45,626 nucleotides of DNA from an uncultured Oscillospiraceae bacterium (GTDB lineage Bacteria > Bacillota > Clostridia > Oscillospirales > Oscillospiraceae), in the NCBI GenBank assembly GCA_910588045.1, contig CAJUPS010000017.1:1-45626 (forward strand). Reading direction: 5' to 3'. Numbering within the stretch: the stretch's first letter is position 1; each line of letters starts with the position of its first letter. Of the stretch, positions 17,045 through 25,792 are shown in pieces. The notes under the pieces are model-generated. The model searched no databases, had not been told where the DNA came from, and saw only the letters and a program-made list of their open reading frames with translations. A program made the position numbers and the translations under genes.

Positions 17045-17211
17045 TTAGGATAGTGCCTTGTAGATCGAGAGATTCCTTGCTATAATAGGGTGAAAATTCA
17101 GTGCTGCGCCCAAGCGGCGGAAGAAGCGTTCTCAGCCAGCGGAGGAATAGGCCAGACCCTGCCGTAAAACCGTTCAAGACGGGAGACGTGCCAAAACGTC
17201 TCCCGTCTTTT
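17045..17211 (+). ncRNA. Candidate structured RNA, weakly like a cobalamin riboswitch
   Basis: This 390-base gap before the sigma factor gene holds no gene. TTGTAG (17058-17063), 17 bp and TATAAT (17081-17086) could form a promoter, making a transcript of about 120 bases that ends at the terminator 17178-17211. Alternatively, segments such as GGGTGAAAATTCAGTGCTG, AGCCAG and GGCCAGACCCTGCCG, in that order, recall conserved blocks of cobalamin aptamers, though the GGGAA and CCGCCACTG blocks are not present in good form. The bases between 16906 and 17040 show only remnant-like sequence. Confidence 0.25.
17178..17211 (+). terminator. Rho-independent terminator
   Basis: A perfect 12-bp stem, GACGGGAGACGT (17178-17189) and ACGTCTCCCGTC (17196-17207), with a 6-base loop and TTTT. 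It lies upstream of the sigma factor gene and so could separate it from upstream transcription or serve as an attenuator. Confidence 0.85.
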
Positions 17212-17294
17212 GATATACCCCGGAAAAATTTTTTGTACATTAAAGGCAAAACCAGCCAACTGCGCGTCTAATGGGCAGAAAGGAGGGAGGACGC

Positions 17295-17756
17295 TTGACC
17301 GAACAGGAATACATCCGCCGGGCGGAATCCTTGAAAGAACAGCTCTACCGCACCGCAGCAGCTTATTTGGGCAGTCCTTCCGACGCTGTAGACGCGGTGG
17401 ATGAAGCGTTCTACAAGGGATTTCTTGCCTACCATAAGCTGCGGCAGCCGGAGTTTTTCGACACCTGGCTCACCCGCATCCTGATCAATGTCTGCAACAG
17501 TGAACTGCGCCGCCGCAAGCGGGAGCTGGCCGTGGCCGAACTGCCCGAAACCGCCCGGGAGGAATTGGACGCCCTGCCCTTGAAAGAGGCGCTGCGCCGC
17601 TTGCCGAAGGACCTGCGGGATGTGATCATCCTGCGCTATTTCACCGGCCTCACCCTGGAGGAGACGGCGCAGGCCCTGGATATTCCCCGGGGCACTGTCT
17701 CCACCCGGCAGAAGAAGGCCCTATCCCTGCTCCGGCTGGAGCTGACTGACGAATAG
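17295..17756 (+). CDS. ECF-type RNA polymerase sigma factor
   Basis: A 153-residue sigma-70 family protein of the extracytoplasmic-function class. Region 2 is at about residues 10-75 (AVDEAFYKGFLAYHKL, then TWLTRILINVCNSELRRRKR). Region 4 is at about 95-150 with the helix-turn-helix GLTLEETAQALDIPRGTVST. These factors direct RNA polymerase to stress or envelope regulons and are usually held by a membrane anti-sigma factor. TTG 17295 is preferred because AGGAGGGAGG (17281-17290) ends just before it; ATG 17271 would add eight residues and lacks an SD. The partner is probably the DUF4179 protein that starts 14 bases downstream. Confidence 0.85.
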   Translation: MTEQEYIRRAESLKEQLYRTAAAYLGSPSDAVDAVDEAFYKGFLAYHKLRQPEFFDTWLTRILINVCNSELRRRKRELAVAELPETAREELDALPLKEALRRLPKDLRDVIILRYFTGLTLEETAQALDIPRGTVSTRQKKALSLLRLELTDE

Positions 17757-17770
17757 AAGGAGGATGTCAG

Positions 17771-19177
17771 ATGGAAAGTCGAACGGTAGAATTTCAGGCC
17801 ATGCGAAACGAATTGGCCTCGCCTCCCAAGCAGCTGGAGGACAGCGTACAGCGCGCCCGGAGACGCGCCCGGCGCACCCGGCTACTCCGCCGATTCTCGG
17901 CCCCTCTCGGGACCGTCGCCTCGGTCGCCGCCTGCTTTGTGCTGATGGTGAACCTTTTTCCCACCTTCGCCCTGGCCTGCTCCAATGTGCCTGTCATCCG
18001 GGAGCTGGCCGCCGCCGTTGCCTTCTCCCCCAGTCTGTCCGCCGCAGTCGCCCACGACTATGTGCAGTATATCGGGCAGTCCCAGACGGTGGAGGGGGTA
18101 AAGGTGGACCTGGGATACGCCATTGTGGATCAGCACCAGATGGTATTCGTCTATGCAATAGACGGGGGCAGATTCTATACCAGCCCGGAGCTGCTCGATG
18201 AAAACGGGGATCATATTGCTGCTGCCTACTCCACATCCACTGTCAAAGGGGATATGAGCGGGCAGTCAAACGGCATGGAGTCCATGATCCTCTCCTTCAG
18301 CGCACCGAACGACCTGCCAGAGCGATTCACAATCAATATGTACTTCCTGGCAGAGCAGCAGCCGGAGACGTCAGCCATGCCCGCTCCTCCAAAGGCGTCC
18401 TCGGGAGAGTCGATAGAGGACTGGTCAGACCCGAGAAACGACCCCGGCGTGCTGTGCTTTCCCTTTGATGTGACCCTGGATATGGACCGCATCGCCCAGC
18501 CCATCACCGTCCCGGTGAACCGTTGGGTAGAGCTGGACGGACAGCGCATCCAGGTGGAGCGGCTGGAATACATGCCCACCCGCACCATCCTCTATTTGAA
18601 TGAGGATCAGGCCAACACCGCCTGGCTCAAATCGCTGAAATTCTGGTTTGAAGACCAGTCCGGCCGCCGGTATGAGGAAAAGGACGGCTCTCTGGTGTCC
18701 AGCAGTACACAGGAATCCCCATCCCAGCTCACCTACTATTTCCAGAGCTTCTACTACGACCCGCCCGAGGGACTGACCCTGTGCATTGATAAGGCGGAGT
18801 GGCTGGACAAGGACGCGCCCCATGTGGTCGTGGACCTGACCAGCGGCGAGTCCACCGGTCTGCCTGCGGGTGTGGAGCTTGTGGATGTTTACCCTGTCGG
18901 AACCGGCGTGGAGCTTACCATCCTGTCACCGGCCATGCGGGAGCACTTTGCCCAGAGCCTTTCCCACACCTACTGGGACCCGGAGGGCGGCGAGCATGAA
19001 TGGCACCAGATGTCCACCATCCGCGTGGACGCCGAGGACAGCGACAGCGGAGAAGCCAAACACAAGGAGGTTTTTTATCTGGACAACTATACCTGGGACA
19101 CGGTAGAGCTGGAACTGAGCTATACCAGCGTGTCCGAGTACGCCGAGCCTGTTCGGGTGCCGCTGGCAGAGGAGTGA
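17771..19177 (+). CDS. DUF4179 membrane protein, likely anti-sigma factor
   Basis: A 468-residue protein. A basic cytoplasmic N-terminus (1-45, with an Arg-rich patch RARRRARRTRLLRR), a single membrane segment near 47-69, then a large external domain. The section after the membrane segment (NVPVIRELAAAVAF, then VKVDLGYAIVDQHQMVFVYAI) matches the DUF4179 pattern, typical of proteins encoded next to ECF sigma factors and thought to be RsiV-like regulators. No HxxxCxxC zinc anti-sigma motif is present in the short cytoplasmic part. The anti-sigma role is therefore inferred from topology and gene order. The SD GAAGGAGG is well placed before ATG 17771. Confidence 0.8.
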   Translation: MESRTVEFQAMRNELASPPKQLEDSVQRARRRARRTRLLRRFSAPLGTVASVAACFVLMVNLFPTFALACSNVPVIRELAAAVAFSPSLSAAVAHDYVQYIGQSQTVEGVKVDLGYAIVDQHQMVFVYAIDGGRFYTSPELLDENGDHIAAAYSTSTVKGDMSGQSNGMESMILSFSAPNDLPERFTINMYFLAEQQPETSAMPAPPKASSGESIEDWSDPRNDPGVLCFPFDVTLDMDRIAQPITVPVNRWVELDGQRIQVERLEYMPTRTILYLNEDQANTAWLKSLKFWFEDQSGRRYEEKDGSLVSSSTQESPSQLTYYFQSFYYDPPEGLTLCIDKAEWLDKDAPHVVVDLTSGESTGLPAGVELVDVYPVGTGVELTILSPAMREHFAQSLSHTYWDPEGGEHEWHQMSTIRVDAEDSDSGEAKHKEVFYLDNYTWDTVELELSYTSVSEYAEPVRVPLAEE

Positions 19178-19214
19178 CAGATTCTGAAAGAACCTCTCAA
19201 GTGTGCCGATTATA

Positions 19215-19266
19215 AAAAAGAGGGAGGAAGATTAGGGCGTCTGCTCAAGTCTTCCTCCCTCTTTTT
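19215..19266. terminator. Bidirectional terminator between convergent operons
   Basis: A 17-bp perfect stem (AAAAAGAGGGAGGAAGA, 19215-19231; complement 19250-19266) with an 18-base loop gives a U-run in both directions. It ends the sigma operon from the left and the minus-strand operon from the right. Its right arm overlaps the last codons of the minus-strand gene at 19232. Confidence 0.85.
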
Positions 19267-19894
19267 GAGCTAAATTCCGGTGGTAGTGGTAGAGAAAATT
19301 TTCCAGCGACCCAGTTCCCTTTATGAGCTGACTGGCCGCCTGAAGCACATTCCATTCAAGGCTGTCATCCCAGCTCTCCACCTTTTCCAGTGATAATATA
19401 TACCAGATCGTGCCGCACATGCATCCATCGTCACATAAACAGAGCACCGGAAGGCGGGTGTTCTCATAACTGGCAAGCGTCTTCCGCCTGTTACTGCGGT
19501 TTCGCTTTACATCTTCCTCCCATTCCGCCGGACTTAATTCAACGACAGCCGGAGATCCGTCCAGCGAAACAATGTCGCCGGGTTCAAAGGGATCAAGCAG
19601 CGGAATATAGGCATCCTCGAAGCTGTCCGCCATACTTCCGGCAATATAGCAGTATCTTCCTTCACGTTCACAGGAAGCACGCTCTATTTCCGCTTCTGCG
19701 TCAAACCGCTGGTGAATTTGCGCTTTCAGCTTTTCATCCGTAGTTGTACCGGCAATTTCCCGAAGGGCATCTAATATCTCTGGCCTCGGCAAGGCAGAGT
19801 TCCAGATGATGGTCGCTTTCTCGGAATCTGAAAACGCAACGCCATGTTCTTTGTAGTAATTCCGTGTGAAATCGGGTATCGGTAATTCTATCAT
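19232..19894 (-). CDS. Hypothetical protein with a GDIV motif domain
   Basis: A 220-residue soluble acidic protein. Near residues 101-112 it has DPFEPGDIVSLDGSP, followed by a Cys-rich stretch (CLCDDGCMCGTIWY near 151-164). The FxPGDIV segment recurs in the upstream gene (residues ~232-237), so the two proteins share a domain or ancestor. I do not recognise the family; a GD-[IV] opening of this sort also begins several immunity-type beta domains. ATG 19894 has a GAAGGG about 11 bases upstream. It is the last gene of the three-gene minus operon and its final codons form part of the terminator stem. Confidence 0.7.
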   Translation of the reverse strand: MIELPIPDFTRNYYKEHGVAFSDSEKATIIWNSALPRPEILDALREIAGTTTDEKLKAQIHQRFDAEAEIERASCEREGRYCYIAGSMADSFEDAYIPLLDPFEPGDIVSLDGSPAVVELSPAEWEEDVKRNRSNRRKTLASYENTRLPVLCLCDDGCMCGTIWYILSLEKVESWDDSLEWNVLQAASQLIKGTGSLENFLYHYHRNLAQKEGGRLEQTP

Positions 19895-19909
19895 GATCGT
19901 TAGTCCCTT

Positions 19910-20902
19910 CTATAGGAAGGCATCCTTCACTTCCGACCAAGACTTGCCGTTCCCTTTTCGTCCAACAAAGCTGTTAATTTCTTTTCCCAATTCCGGTTTT
20001 GTGTGGATCAATGGGGACAGCACAGCAAAAGGTTTCTCCTCATCGGTCAGTTCTCCCGTCCATCTGGCCGCGCGGTATAGACTTGAAACCCTGGAACTGA
20101 CCCCTTTATGACTGAGGAAATGGTTATGCTTGAACGCACCTGTGCATAAAAAGCCGTCCTTGTCAATGGACAGGTGTGATATGCAGCAGCAGTCCCGGTT
20201 GTCTCCTATATCCAAAATAAGTACCCGGCAGGGCTCGGCATAGGGCAGACAATCAGCCACTACAATGTCTCCTGGCTGAAAGGGTACTGGAAGATTGGGA
20301 CCATCACCGAGGTAATCAAACAGATCCCTCCAACCCTCCTGAAAATCAGACCTGGAATGTTCACACTCGAAATACCAAAGTTCCCGTGTGCTGTTCAGAT
20401 ACCAGGTACAGTGTTCTCTCAGCCCATCCTTGCCATCTGGTATGTATTTTGTGATGGTATAGTTTAATCCTTCAAAGGCGCAGTCATCCGTATTCTCTTC
20501 TGCCAGCTGCTCAAGATAGCGGATAGCGGCGTCGAACTTCGTGAAAAATTCGTTGTCAAACAAACAGCTTCCATCGTCATCATAGCTGGATGCTTTCATC
20601 CAGAATATGGATCCCTCCGGGCCGCTGTACCGCTCTGCTAAGGCAGTACGGCAGGAGTGAGCAAAGCGGGAAGCACAGATCGTGTATGGTTCCCCATCAA
20701 AAGCCAATAGCGGCTCGGCCTCCCGAACGATCTGTTCCAGAACAGGCAGCTTTCGCTCGATCGGCGCAGGGGCATATGCGACAATATCAGCGCAGAACAT
20801 GGAGATAGATTTGAATTTGGGCAGTTCCACCCGAAGATAATCCCGCATCTCCCGGGATTCTATAAAGGACAGGGATTCTTCAAGATACGATTTCACTTCC
20901 AT
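19910..20902 (-). CDS. Hypothetical protein related to the following gene
   Basis: A 330-residue soluble protein of unknown function. The last third carries FQPGDIVVADCLPYAEPCRV and a Cys-Cys-Cys stretch, which parallels FEPGDIVSLDG and the Cys-rich run of the downstream neighbour. The N-terminal ~230 residues contain many Tyr/Trp/Glu residues with no recognised motif. It ends 15 bases before the next gene in the operon, so the two are likely co-translated. A GGGGG-type SD precedes the ATG. Confidence 0.7.
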   Translation of the reverse strand: MEVKSYLEESLSFIESREMRDYLRVELPKFKSISMFCADIVAYAPAPIERKLPVLEQIVREAEPLLAFDGEPYTICASRFAHSCRTALAERYSGPEGSIFWMKASSYDDDGSCLFDNEFFTKFDAAIRYLEQLAEENTDDCAFEGLNYTITKYIPDGKDGLREHCTWYLNSTRELWYFECEHSRSDFQEGWRDLFDYLGDGPNLPVPFQPGDIVVADCLPYAEPCRVLILDIGDNRDCCCISHLSIDKDGFLCTGAFKHNHFLSHKGVSSRVSSLYRAARWTGELTDEEKPFAVLSPLIHTKPELGKEINSFVGRKGNGKSWSEVKDAFL

Positions 20903-20969
20903 TATCTGCGCCCCCGTTCATCATCCGCCGTCTCCTCCCGCCCCATCAACGAAGCGCTGTACCTTACCT

Positions 20970-22964
20970 TCATCCCTTCTTTTCCGGATCCTTCCAGGAT
21001 TCTTCAAACGATTCCGGATTAAATGGGTGCTCGGAATATTCGGTCACGGTTCCAGCGGATGACAGCTTGTACCAGTACGCCACGCCAAAGGAGCTCCCGG
21101 TGTACTGTTTGAGAACAAACAGGACCTCTTGCTCGTCAGACGCCGAAGCCGAGGGCTTCAATGTGCCAATAAAATTGATGCTTTCATCCCAGCGAGCGGA
21201 CGTCGCGGCAATGCAAACGTGCCGCCACTCCTCCGAAGCAGCTCCATTGTACCTGGCGGATATGACCTGCACCTCACGGGCGCCGTTCCACGCTCTAAGC
21301 ATCCGCCACCCCTCTTGTTGATATTCAGCCATCGCATCCAGCCCGGCGGGGATCCTTTGGGTATAATGAACCTTATCATCATCCTGATAGAGACACATCG
21401 CGCTGCGGATGGTATAACCGCCGATGGTGAAGACATACCCGGATAGCTCGCCGTCCAGCAGCTCCGCCTCCTCCAGCTCCCGCTCCTCTCTGGCATCGGC
21501 CCAAAGGCCCGTGAAAACGATATTGTCATCCAAATGGGTGCGGAGGGTCTTCATACCGCTGCTCTCGTTGGCTTTGTAGCTGTTCCGCAGAAGCTCGTCC
21601 AGGGTATAAACGGTGTCCTTATCCGCGTTTATCTGCTGAATCAGGTCATCCGCTGCCTGCTGCGCAATATCGCTGCCAGTTTCCGTCCCGGGTTTGTCCG
21701 TCCGCCCGAGGAAGCCGTCCAGCCAGTGAACGGCGAACACAAGCCATAGAAGGTCATATTGAGACTTCCTGGTTTCATCTCGGGAGCCGAACTGCATGGG
21801 TACATCGTACCTGACGGCCAGATCCTTATAGTCGGGAATCCTGCTGTTATAATACTCCTCGAACTGCTTGCGCCCCTTCTTCCCTTTCCCCAGGGAGGAC
21901 CGGCTGGCCCGCAGCACACACGTATCCTGGCTGAAACCGAGCATCATGCCATAGCGGTTGTAGAGAACGCCTACTTCCGCAAGCTGCTTTTTGGCGAGGT
22001 CGTGGTGGCCTATGATAATGCTCCTGCCGGGATACCCTTCATAGTAATCGGCGGCCTTCCTGATTTCCGTCTCGCAGCCCATGGATTGAATGTGCCGGTA
22101 GAGACTGAATGCGGCTCCGTAGGGGGCCTTCCCATCATAGAAGACCGTAACCACGGATTTCCCCTCCGTGGGAACCTGCCGCCGGTATTCCGGCTGTTCT
22201 CCCAGCTGGTAATATTGATCCCCGGGGTGGCACACATGGTGCTTGCGCCAAAGGCCGCGCTCCAGCAGCTTCTCCCGGATCAGATGGCCCTTGGTCGGTA
22301 CGCCCAATAACTTCCCGACAAGCTTCACCAGCTTCACGGAAATCCCCGCCCTCCGAACCAGACAGGTAGTGACCCCGTACTTGTTGCCGCCCGCTATGTC
22401 GGCACGCATACTGTTGCCCACATGGGCCATCTGAGATTTGTCCACACCGTACTTGGCAGCGATGGCCTCAAATCCGCTGGTTTCCGGCTTTCTCGCCCTG
22501 GCGACGCAGTAATCCGCCCCCAGGTCCTTGCAGGCTCCCTCTGCCAACTCATGCTGGGCGTTGGTCAGCAGCACAACCGTAAAGCCCATATCTTTCAGAC
22601 CCCGCACCAGCTCCCTGGCCTTGTCCGGCATGGTTACGGTCAGCATAGGCGCGTTGGCCTCAAACTTGTTTATGAAGCTATCGTCGATGGTATCATCAAT
22701 ATCATAGGAAATCAGCTTGATCCCGTTCTCCTTCAGCCGAGCATAGTTGATTTGATAGATGTCCTCCTGATAGACATCCGGAACGTAGACCATCAGTTCA
22801 TCGTCCGAAAAGCGCTCCAATGACCTCAGGAAGTCCTCTCTGTTTGACTTTTCTTCCTGCAGCATGGCGAGGGCTTTCTTACACAAATACTCCACTGCCT
22901 TTTGGGGCATTTTCTTTGGTTTCCACAGGGCTAACAGTAATTTGGTTGCTGTGTCCAGTTTCAT
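20970..22964 (-). CDS. HAD-superfamily hydrolase fused to a long unknown domain
   Basis: A 664-residue protein. After ~80 residues of unknown helical sequence, a HAD phosphatase core begins: motif I YDIDDTIDD (Asp88, Asp90, Thr92), motif II VVLLTNA near 135, the Lys of RKPETSGF near 183, and a motif IV region VGNSMRADIAGGNKYGV. Such cores remove phosphate from small molecules or proteins; the closest pattern is the YqeG/HAD-IIIA type. Residues ~235-664 are a large region I cannot place, with many aromatic residues. This fusion is unusual because most HAD proteins of this kind are 150-270 residues. It is the first gene of the minus operon. Confidence 0.75.
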   Translation of the reverse strand: MKLDTATKLLLALWKPKKMPQKAVEYLCKKALAMLQEEKSNREDFLRSLERFSDDELMVYVPDVYQEDIYQINYARLKENGIKLISYDIDDTIDDSFINKFEANAPMLTVTMPDKARELVRGLKDMGFTVVLLTNAQHELAEGACKDLGADYCVARARKPETSGFEAIAAKYGVDKSQMAHVGNSMRADIAGGNKYGVTTCLVRRAGISVKLVKLVGKLLGVPTKGHLIREKLLERGLWRKHHVCHPGDQYYQLGEQPEYRRQVPTEGKSVVTVFYDGKAPYGAAFSLYRHIQSMGCETEIRKAADYYEGYPGRSIIIGHHDLAKKQLAEVGVLYNRYGMMLGFSQDTCVLRASRSSLGKGKKGRKQFEEYYNSRIPDYKDLAVRYDVPMQFGSRDETRKSQYDLLWLVFAVHWLDGFLGRTDKPGTETGSDIAQQAADDLIQQINADKDTVYTLDELLRNSYKANESSGMKTLRTHLDDNIVFTGLWADAREERELEEAELLDGELSGYVFTIGGYTIRSAMCLYQDDDKVHYTQRIPAGLDAMAEYQQEGWRMLRAWNGAREVQVISARYNGAASEEWRHVCIAATSARWDESINFIGTLKPSASASDEQEVLFVLKQYTGSSFGVAYWYKLSSAGTVTEYSEHPFNPESFEESWKDPEKKG

Positions 22965-23204
22965 AAATAGTCACCATGAGACCGCCATATGGCCCGCACA
23001 AGCAGGAGATGAACGAGTGCAGGCGGGCGGCCGCCTTTCTAAAAATAAAGGAAAAATAACGTTGCCATTTGCTCAAATCTCTTCATGCTTTGAGGTGCGC
23101 TTTTTCGTGACTCCGCATACCCGCAACATATCACAAATACCCCTATGCGTCAGTTTAGGATCCCGCGTATCCGGTGTCGGGGCTCCGTTCCCCTCTGAAC
23201 CAAT

Positions 23205-23233
23205 ATTGTAGTGCATGAAGCGGAATTTGTAAA
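23205..23233 (-). promoter_or_regulatory. Promoter for the HAD operon
   Basis: On the minus strand TTTACA (23233-23228), a 17-bp spacer and TACAAT (23210-23205) form a good SigA promoter pointing at the HAD gene. Confidence 0.5.
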
Positions 23234-23399
23234 GCCTTGAAAATCAAGTTTGTAGGAAATATGTACAAAAATCGGTTCAATTATATATGATGAATTTTGT
23301 TGTCTATATTGCACAAGTTTTTGAGAAACGAACGTTCTTGCTCTTCGGCTCTTGCTGTGCGCTTTCCAAATGGCATCACCTCATTTCAGGCGGGAGCAC

Positions 23400-23432
23400 G
23401 GAAAAATGCCGGTCAGATCACCTGACCGGCAT
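23400..23432 (-). terminator. Rho-independent terminator after the anion permease
   Basis: An 11-bp stem (ATGCCGGTCAG, 23406-23416; CTGACCGGCAT, 23422-23432) with a 5-base loop is followed by TTTTTC on the minus strand, 24 bases after the permease stop. Confidence 0.8.
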
Positions 23433-23456
23433 CTTGTGTAGGATCGTCCGAGCTGT

Positions 23457-24590
23457 CTACATAAAAAAGGATGCAAACAGTAGGAGAATGACCAAAAAGC
23501 AAATATTTACTGCTGTAAAATAGCGAAAATAGGCCCCCTTTGCGGCGCTGTCCTCCCGCGCCACGAATTTGTACGAAATCAGACTCGCCATGGAGGCAAT
23601 CAGCGTACCAAGTCCGCCGATGTTGACCCCGATCACCAGGGGTGCGAGGTTCTCCGTAAACCCGGACAGCAGCAGGGCCGCCGGGACATTGCTGATGACC
23701 TGGCTTGCAGCCGCTCCCACCAGCAGTTCGTTACCGGAAACAATCCGCTGGAGAAAATCATGAAAGGCGGGTATCCGCCCCATATTGCCGATGAAAACAA
23801 AGAATCCGACGAAGGTCAGCAGCAGGCTGTAATCCACCCGCCCGAAGATCGACCGGTCTATGACCAATATTCCGATGACCGTCGCCAGGAGGGCGGGACC
23901 GTAGGGGATCACCCTTGCTACCGTGAGCAGGTCCGCCACAAAGAGCAAGAGATATGCGGCCAGCTGGAGCTTTTTGTCCGAGAGATGGACGTTCTCGGCA
24001 AAGGAGACCGCAATAGGCGCATCATATTTCCTGGTTTGCACCGTGCTCCAGAGCATGACGAAGAGGAATGATACCAGCGTATATGGCAGCATCAGCAGGA
24101 GAAAAGAGCCAAGCGAGATTCCCGCCTTGCCATACAGATATAGATTTTGCGGGTTTCCTATGGGCGTCAGCATACTTCCCAAGTTGGCGGCGATGGTTTG
24201 CAGTACCACCACGGGAACGAGCAGCCTCCCTCTGGCCTCTGAGCCAACCAGGTCCAGGACAATGAAGGTAAACGGCACAAAGGTGATCAGAGCCACGTCA
24301 TTTGTGACGGCCATGCTGGAGAAAAAGCAGAGCAGGACAAGAATCCATACCAGCTGCCGCGCCTTCTTCACCCGCTCCAGAAGCGCCTGTGCCACCCACT
24401 GAAATACGCCGGTCTTTTGCAGTCCGGACATGACGCCCATCAGGCAGAACAGAATGGCCAGGGTACGAAAGTCGATATAGGAGAGGTATTCTCCGTCTGG
24501 ACGGACGAAGAACATGGATACCGTCGCCAGTGCAAGAGCAGCGCACAGAACCGTTTCCTGTTTGACAAAATGGATGATTTTCTTTTTCAT
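23457..24590 (-). CDS. Ion-transporter superfamily permease (ArsB/CitM/SLC13-like)
   Basis: A 377-residue protein with about ten membrane segments and two matching halves. Typical IT-superfamily hairpins are visible: TNDVALITFVPF near 96-107, the SMLTPIGNPQNLYLYGKAG segment near 139-157, and the second-half counterparts NVPAALLLSGF and GVNIGGLGTLIASMASLISY. These carriers move anions such as citrate, dicarboxylates, sulfate or arsenite by coupling to ions. It starts 35 bases after the LacI-family gene and shares its promoter, and so may move the substrate or product of the divergent sugar-acid operon. The ion cannot be deduced. Confidence 0.8.
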   Translation of the reverse strand: MKKKIIHFVKQETVLCAALALATVSMFFVRPDGEYLSYIDFRTLAILFCLMGVMSGLQKTGVFQWVAQALLERVKKARQLVWILVLLCFFSSMAVTNDVALITFVPFTFIVLDLVGSEARGRLLVPVVVLQTIAANLGSMLTPIGNPQNLYLYGKAGISLGSFLLLMLPYTLVSFLFVMLWSTVQTRKYDAPIAVSFAENVHLSDKKLQLAAYLLLFVADLLTVARVIPYGPALLATVIGILVIDRSIFGRVDYSLLLTFVGFFVFIGNMGRIPAFHDFLQRIVSGNELLVGAAASQVISNVPAALLLSGFTENLAPLVIGVNIGGLGTLIASMASLISYKFVAREDSAAKGAYFRYFTAVNICFLVILLLFASFFM

Positions 24591-24625
24591 TCTGGTTCTC
24601 CTCCATTTGAACGGATTCAGAAATA

Positions 24626-25645
24626 CTATAAGGAGTGTGGCGGTGAACAGCTCTCCCTCTCAATGAGGTAAAACGGCAAGTCGATGTGCATCGGCAGCTG
24701 ATGGTTCCCCTCGATACGGTCTATGAGGATTCGGAAAGCCAGCTGCCCAAGCTCGGCGATGGGGATATGGACCGTCGTCAAAGGCGGGGACGTATAGTTT
24801 GCCATCGGAATATCGTCAATTCCGATAATAGAAATATCCTTTGGCACACGCTTTTTCGCTTTCTTCAGTGCGCTCAGAGCGCCCAGCGCCGTTGTGTCAT
24901 TCGCACAGAAGATGGCCGTTATGTCGGCCTGATTGGATAAAAGTTGATTGACGCCGCGGTAGCCCCCGTCGAGCGACAGTGTGACATCTGCAATCAGACG
25001 CCGGTTCAGCGGGATGCCATTTTTTTCAAGCGCCTGACAGTATCCCTCGTATCGAATCTCATTCTGCGTCTCGCCAATATATCCGATTTTCCTGTGGCCG
25101 AGATCAATCAGGTGGCTGACGGCCGTCTCACTGGCCAACAGGCCGTTGCATGTGGTTTGATCGTATTTTGCGTTGAGATAGTTGAGCCCCGTATATCCCA
25201 CATATCGGAAATTTTTCTTGAGGACCTTCAAAAGCTCCGTCTCACATCGGCCCATGATAATGATGCCGGAGGACTGCTTGTCACAGATATTCCTCATATT
25301 TTCCAGGGTGAGAAAGTCTCTTTCCGTGTAAAGGTGCTTGACGATGTAGTTCTGCTTGTAGGCTTGCTCGTCAATACTCCTTGCCAGCTGCTGAAAAAAA
25401 GGGTCATCCATCGCCGTTTGCGTCCTTGCGAGCAGGCAGGAGATTGTCTGTGGTATGTCCCGCTGCCGCGAAGCAGTCTTCTTAAGCGCCTGCGCTGCCT
25501 TATTGGGGGTGTAGTTCTCCCTTTTTACAATTTCCCAAATCTTTTGGTACGACTCCTTGTCCTTTAGGGAGCCCTTACTGTTTAAGACTCTGGAAACTGT
25601 GGAAACGGAGACGTTGGCTTCCTTTGCAATTTCTTTAAGTGTCAT
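24626..25645 (-). CDS. LacI family transcriptional regulator
   Basis: A 339-residue repressor. The N-terminal helix-turn-helix (TLKEIAKEANVSVSTVSRVLN, residues 2-22) and hinge are followed by a periplasmic-binding-like sensor domain (residues ~65-335) with the usual FCANDTTALGALSAL and IIGIDDIPMANYTSPPLTTV segments. LacI family proteins bind short dyads with a central CG and release them when a sugar or sugar phosphate binds. Two such dyads lie just upstream (25719-25754), between this gene and the divergent 14-gene operon, so it most likely controls both. ATG 25645 begins the protein exactly at the family's usual N-terminus. Confidence 0.92.
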   Translation of the reverse strand: MTLKEIAKEANVSVSTVSRVLNSKGSLKDKESYQKIWEIVKRENYTPNKAAQALKKTASRQRDIPQTISCLLARTQTAMDDPFFQQLARSIDEQAYKQNYIVKHLYTERDFLTLENMRNICDKQSSGIIIMGRCETELLKVLKKNFRYVGYTGLNYLNAKYDQTTCNGLLASETAVSHLIDLGHRKIGYIGETQNEIRYEGYCQALEKNGIPLNRRLIADVTLSLDGGYRGVNQLLSNQADITAIFCANDTTALGALSALKKAKKRVPKDISIIGIDDIPMANYTSPPLTTVHIPIAELGQLAFRILIDRIEGNHQLPMHIDLPFYLIERESCSPPHSL

Positions 25646-25679
25646 AACACGCAGCTCCAGACATAATAAGATAAATTAT

Positions 25680-25708
25680 ATTATAGAGGAAAAGAGGGCC
25701 CGTGTAAA
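25680..25708 (-). promoter_or_regulatory. Promoter of the lacI-permease unit
   Basis: On the minus strand TTTACA (25708-25703), 17 bp and TATAAT (25685-25680) form a near-consensus promoter 35 bases before the ATG. An operator dyad lies immediately upstream of the -35 box. Confidence 0.75.
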
Positions 25709-25718
25709 CATCAAAAAG

Positions 25719-25754
25719 TGAAAACGTTTGCAAAATTCTATAGCAACGTTTGCA
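25719..25754. promoter_or_regulatory. Two LacI-type operators, cre-like
   Basis: TGAAAACGTTTGCA (25719-25732) and TAGCAACGTTTGCA (25741-25754) share an AACGTTTGCA core. Their centres are 22 bp apart, about two helical turns, on one DNA face. The first also fits the CcpA cre consensus TGWAARCGYTWNCW fully. They lie between the divergent promoters. Confidence 0.75.
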
Positions 25755-25763
25755 AAAACGAAG

Positions 25764-25792
25764 TGGAATTGTGTGAAAATATACGGTATACT
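25764..25792 (+). promoter_or_regulatory. Candidate promoter of the 14-gene operon
   Basis: TATACT (25787-25792) is a good -10 box, but there is no good -35 at 17 bp (TGGAAT, 25764-25769). It lies ~106 bases before the first start codon and just right of the two operators. A weak -35 would make the promoter dependent on an activator or easily repressed. Confidence 0.4.

Larger units (their letters stand above)
22965..23456. other. Intergenic region with a leader but no gene
   Basis: I see no convincing coding sequence here. It contains the leftward promoter at 23205-23233, a ~230-base untranslated leader before the HAD gene, and the terminator of the permease gene at 23400-23432. The leader is AT-rich near 23040-23070 with no recognised riboswitch. 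Confidence 0.5.

Noticed and set aside
17081..17086. TATAAT as proof of a promoter
   Set aside because: It has only a weak -35 and may be part of a structured leader, so it was kept only as an alternative.
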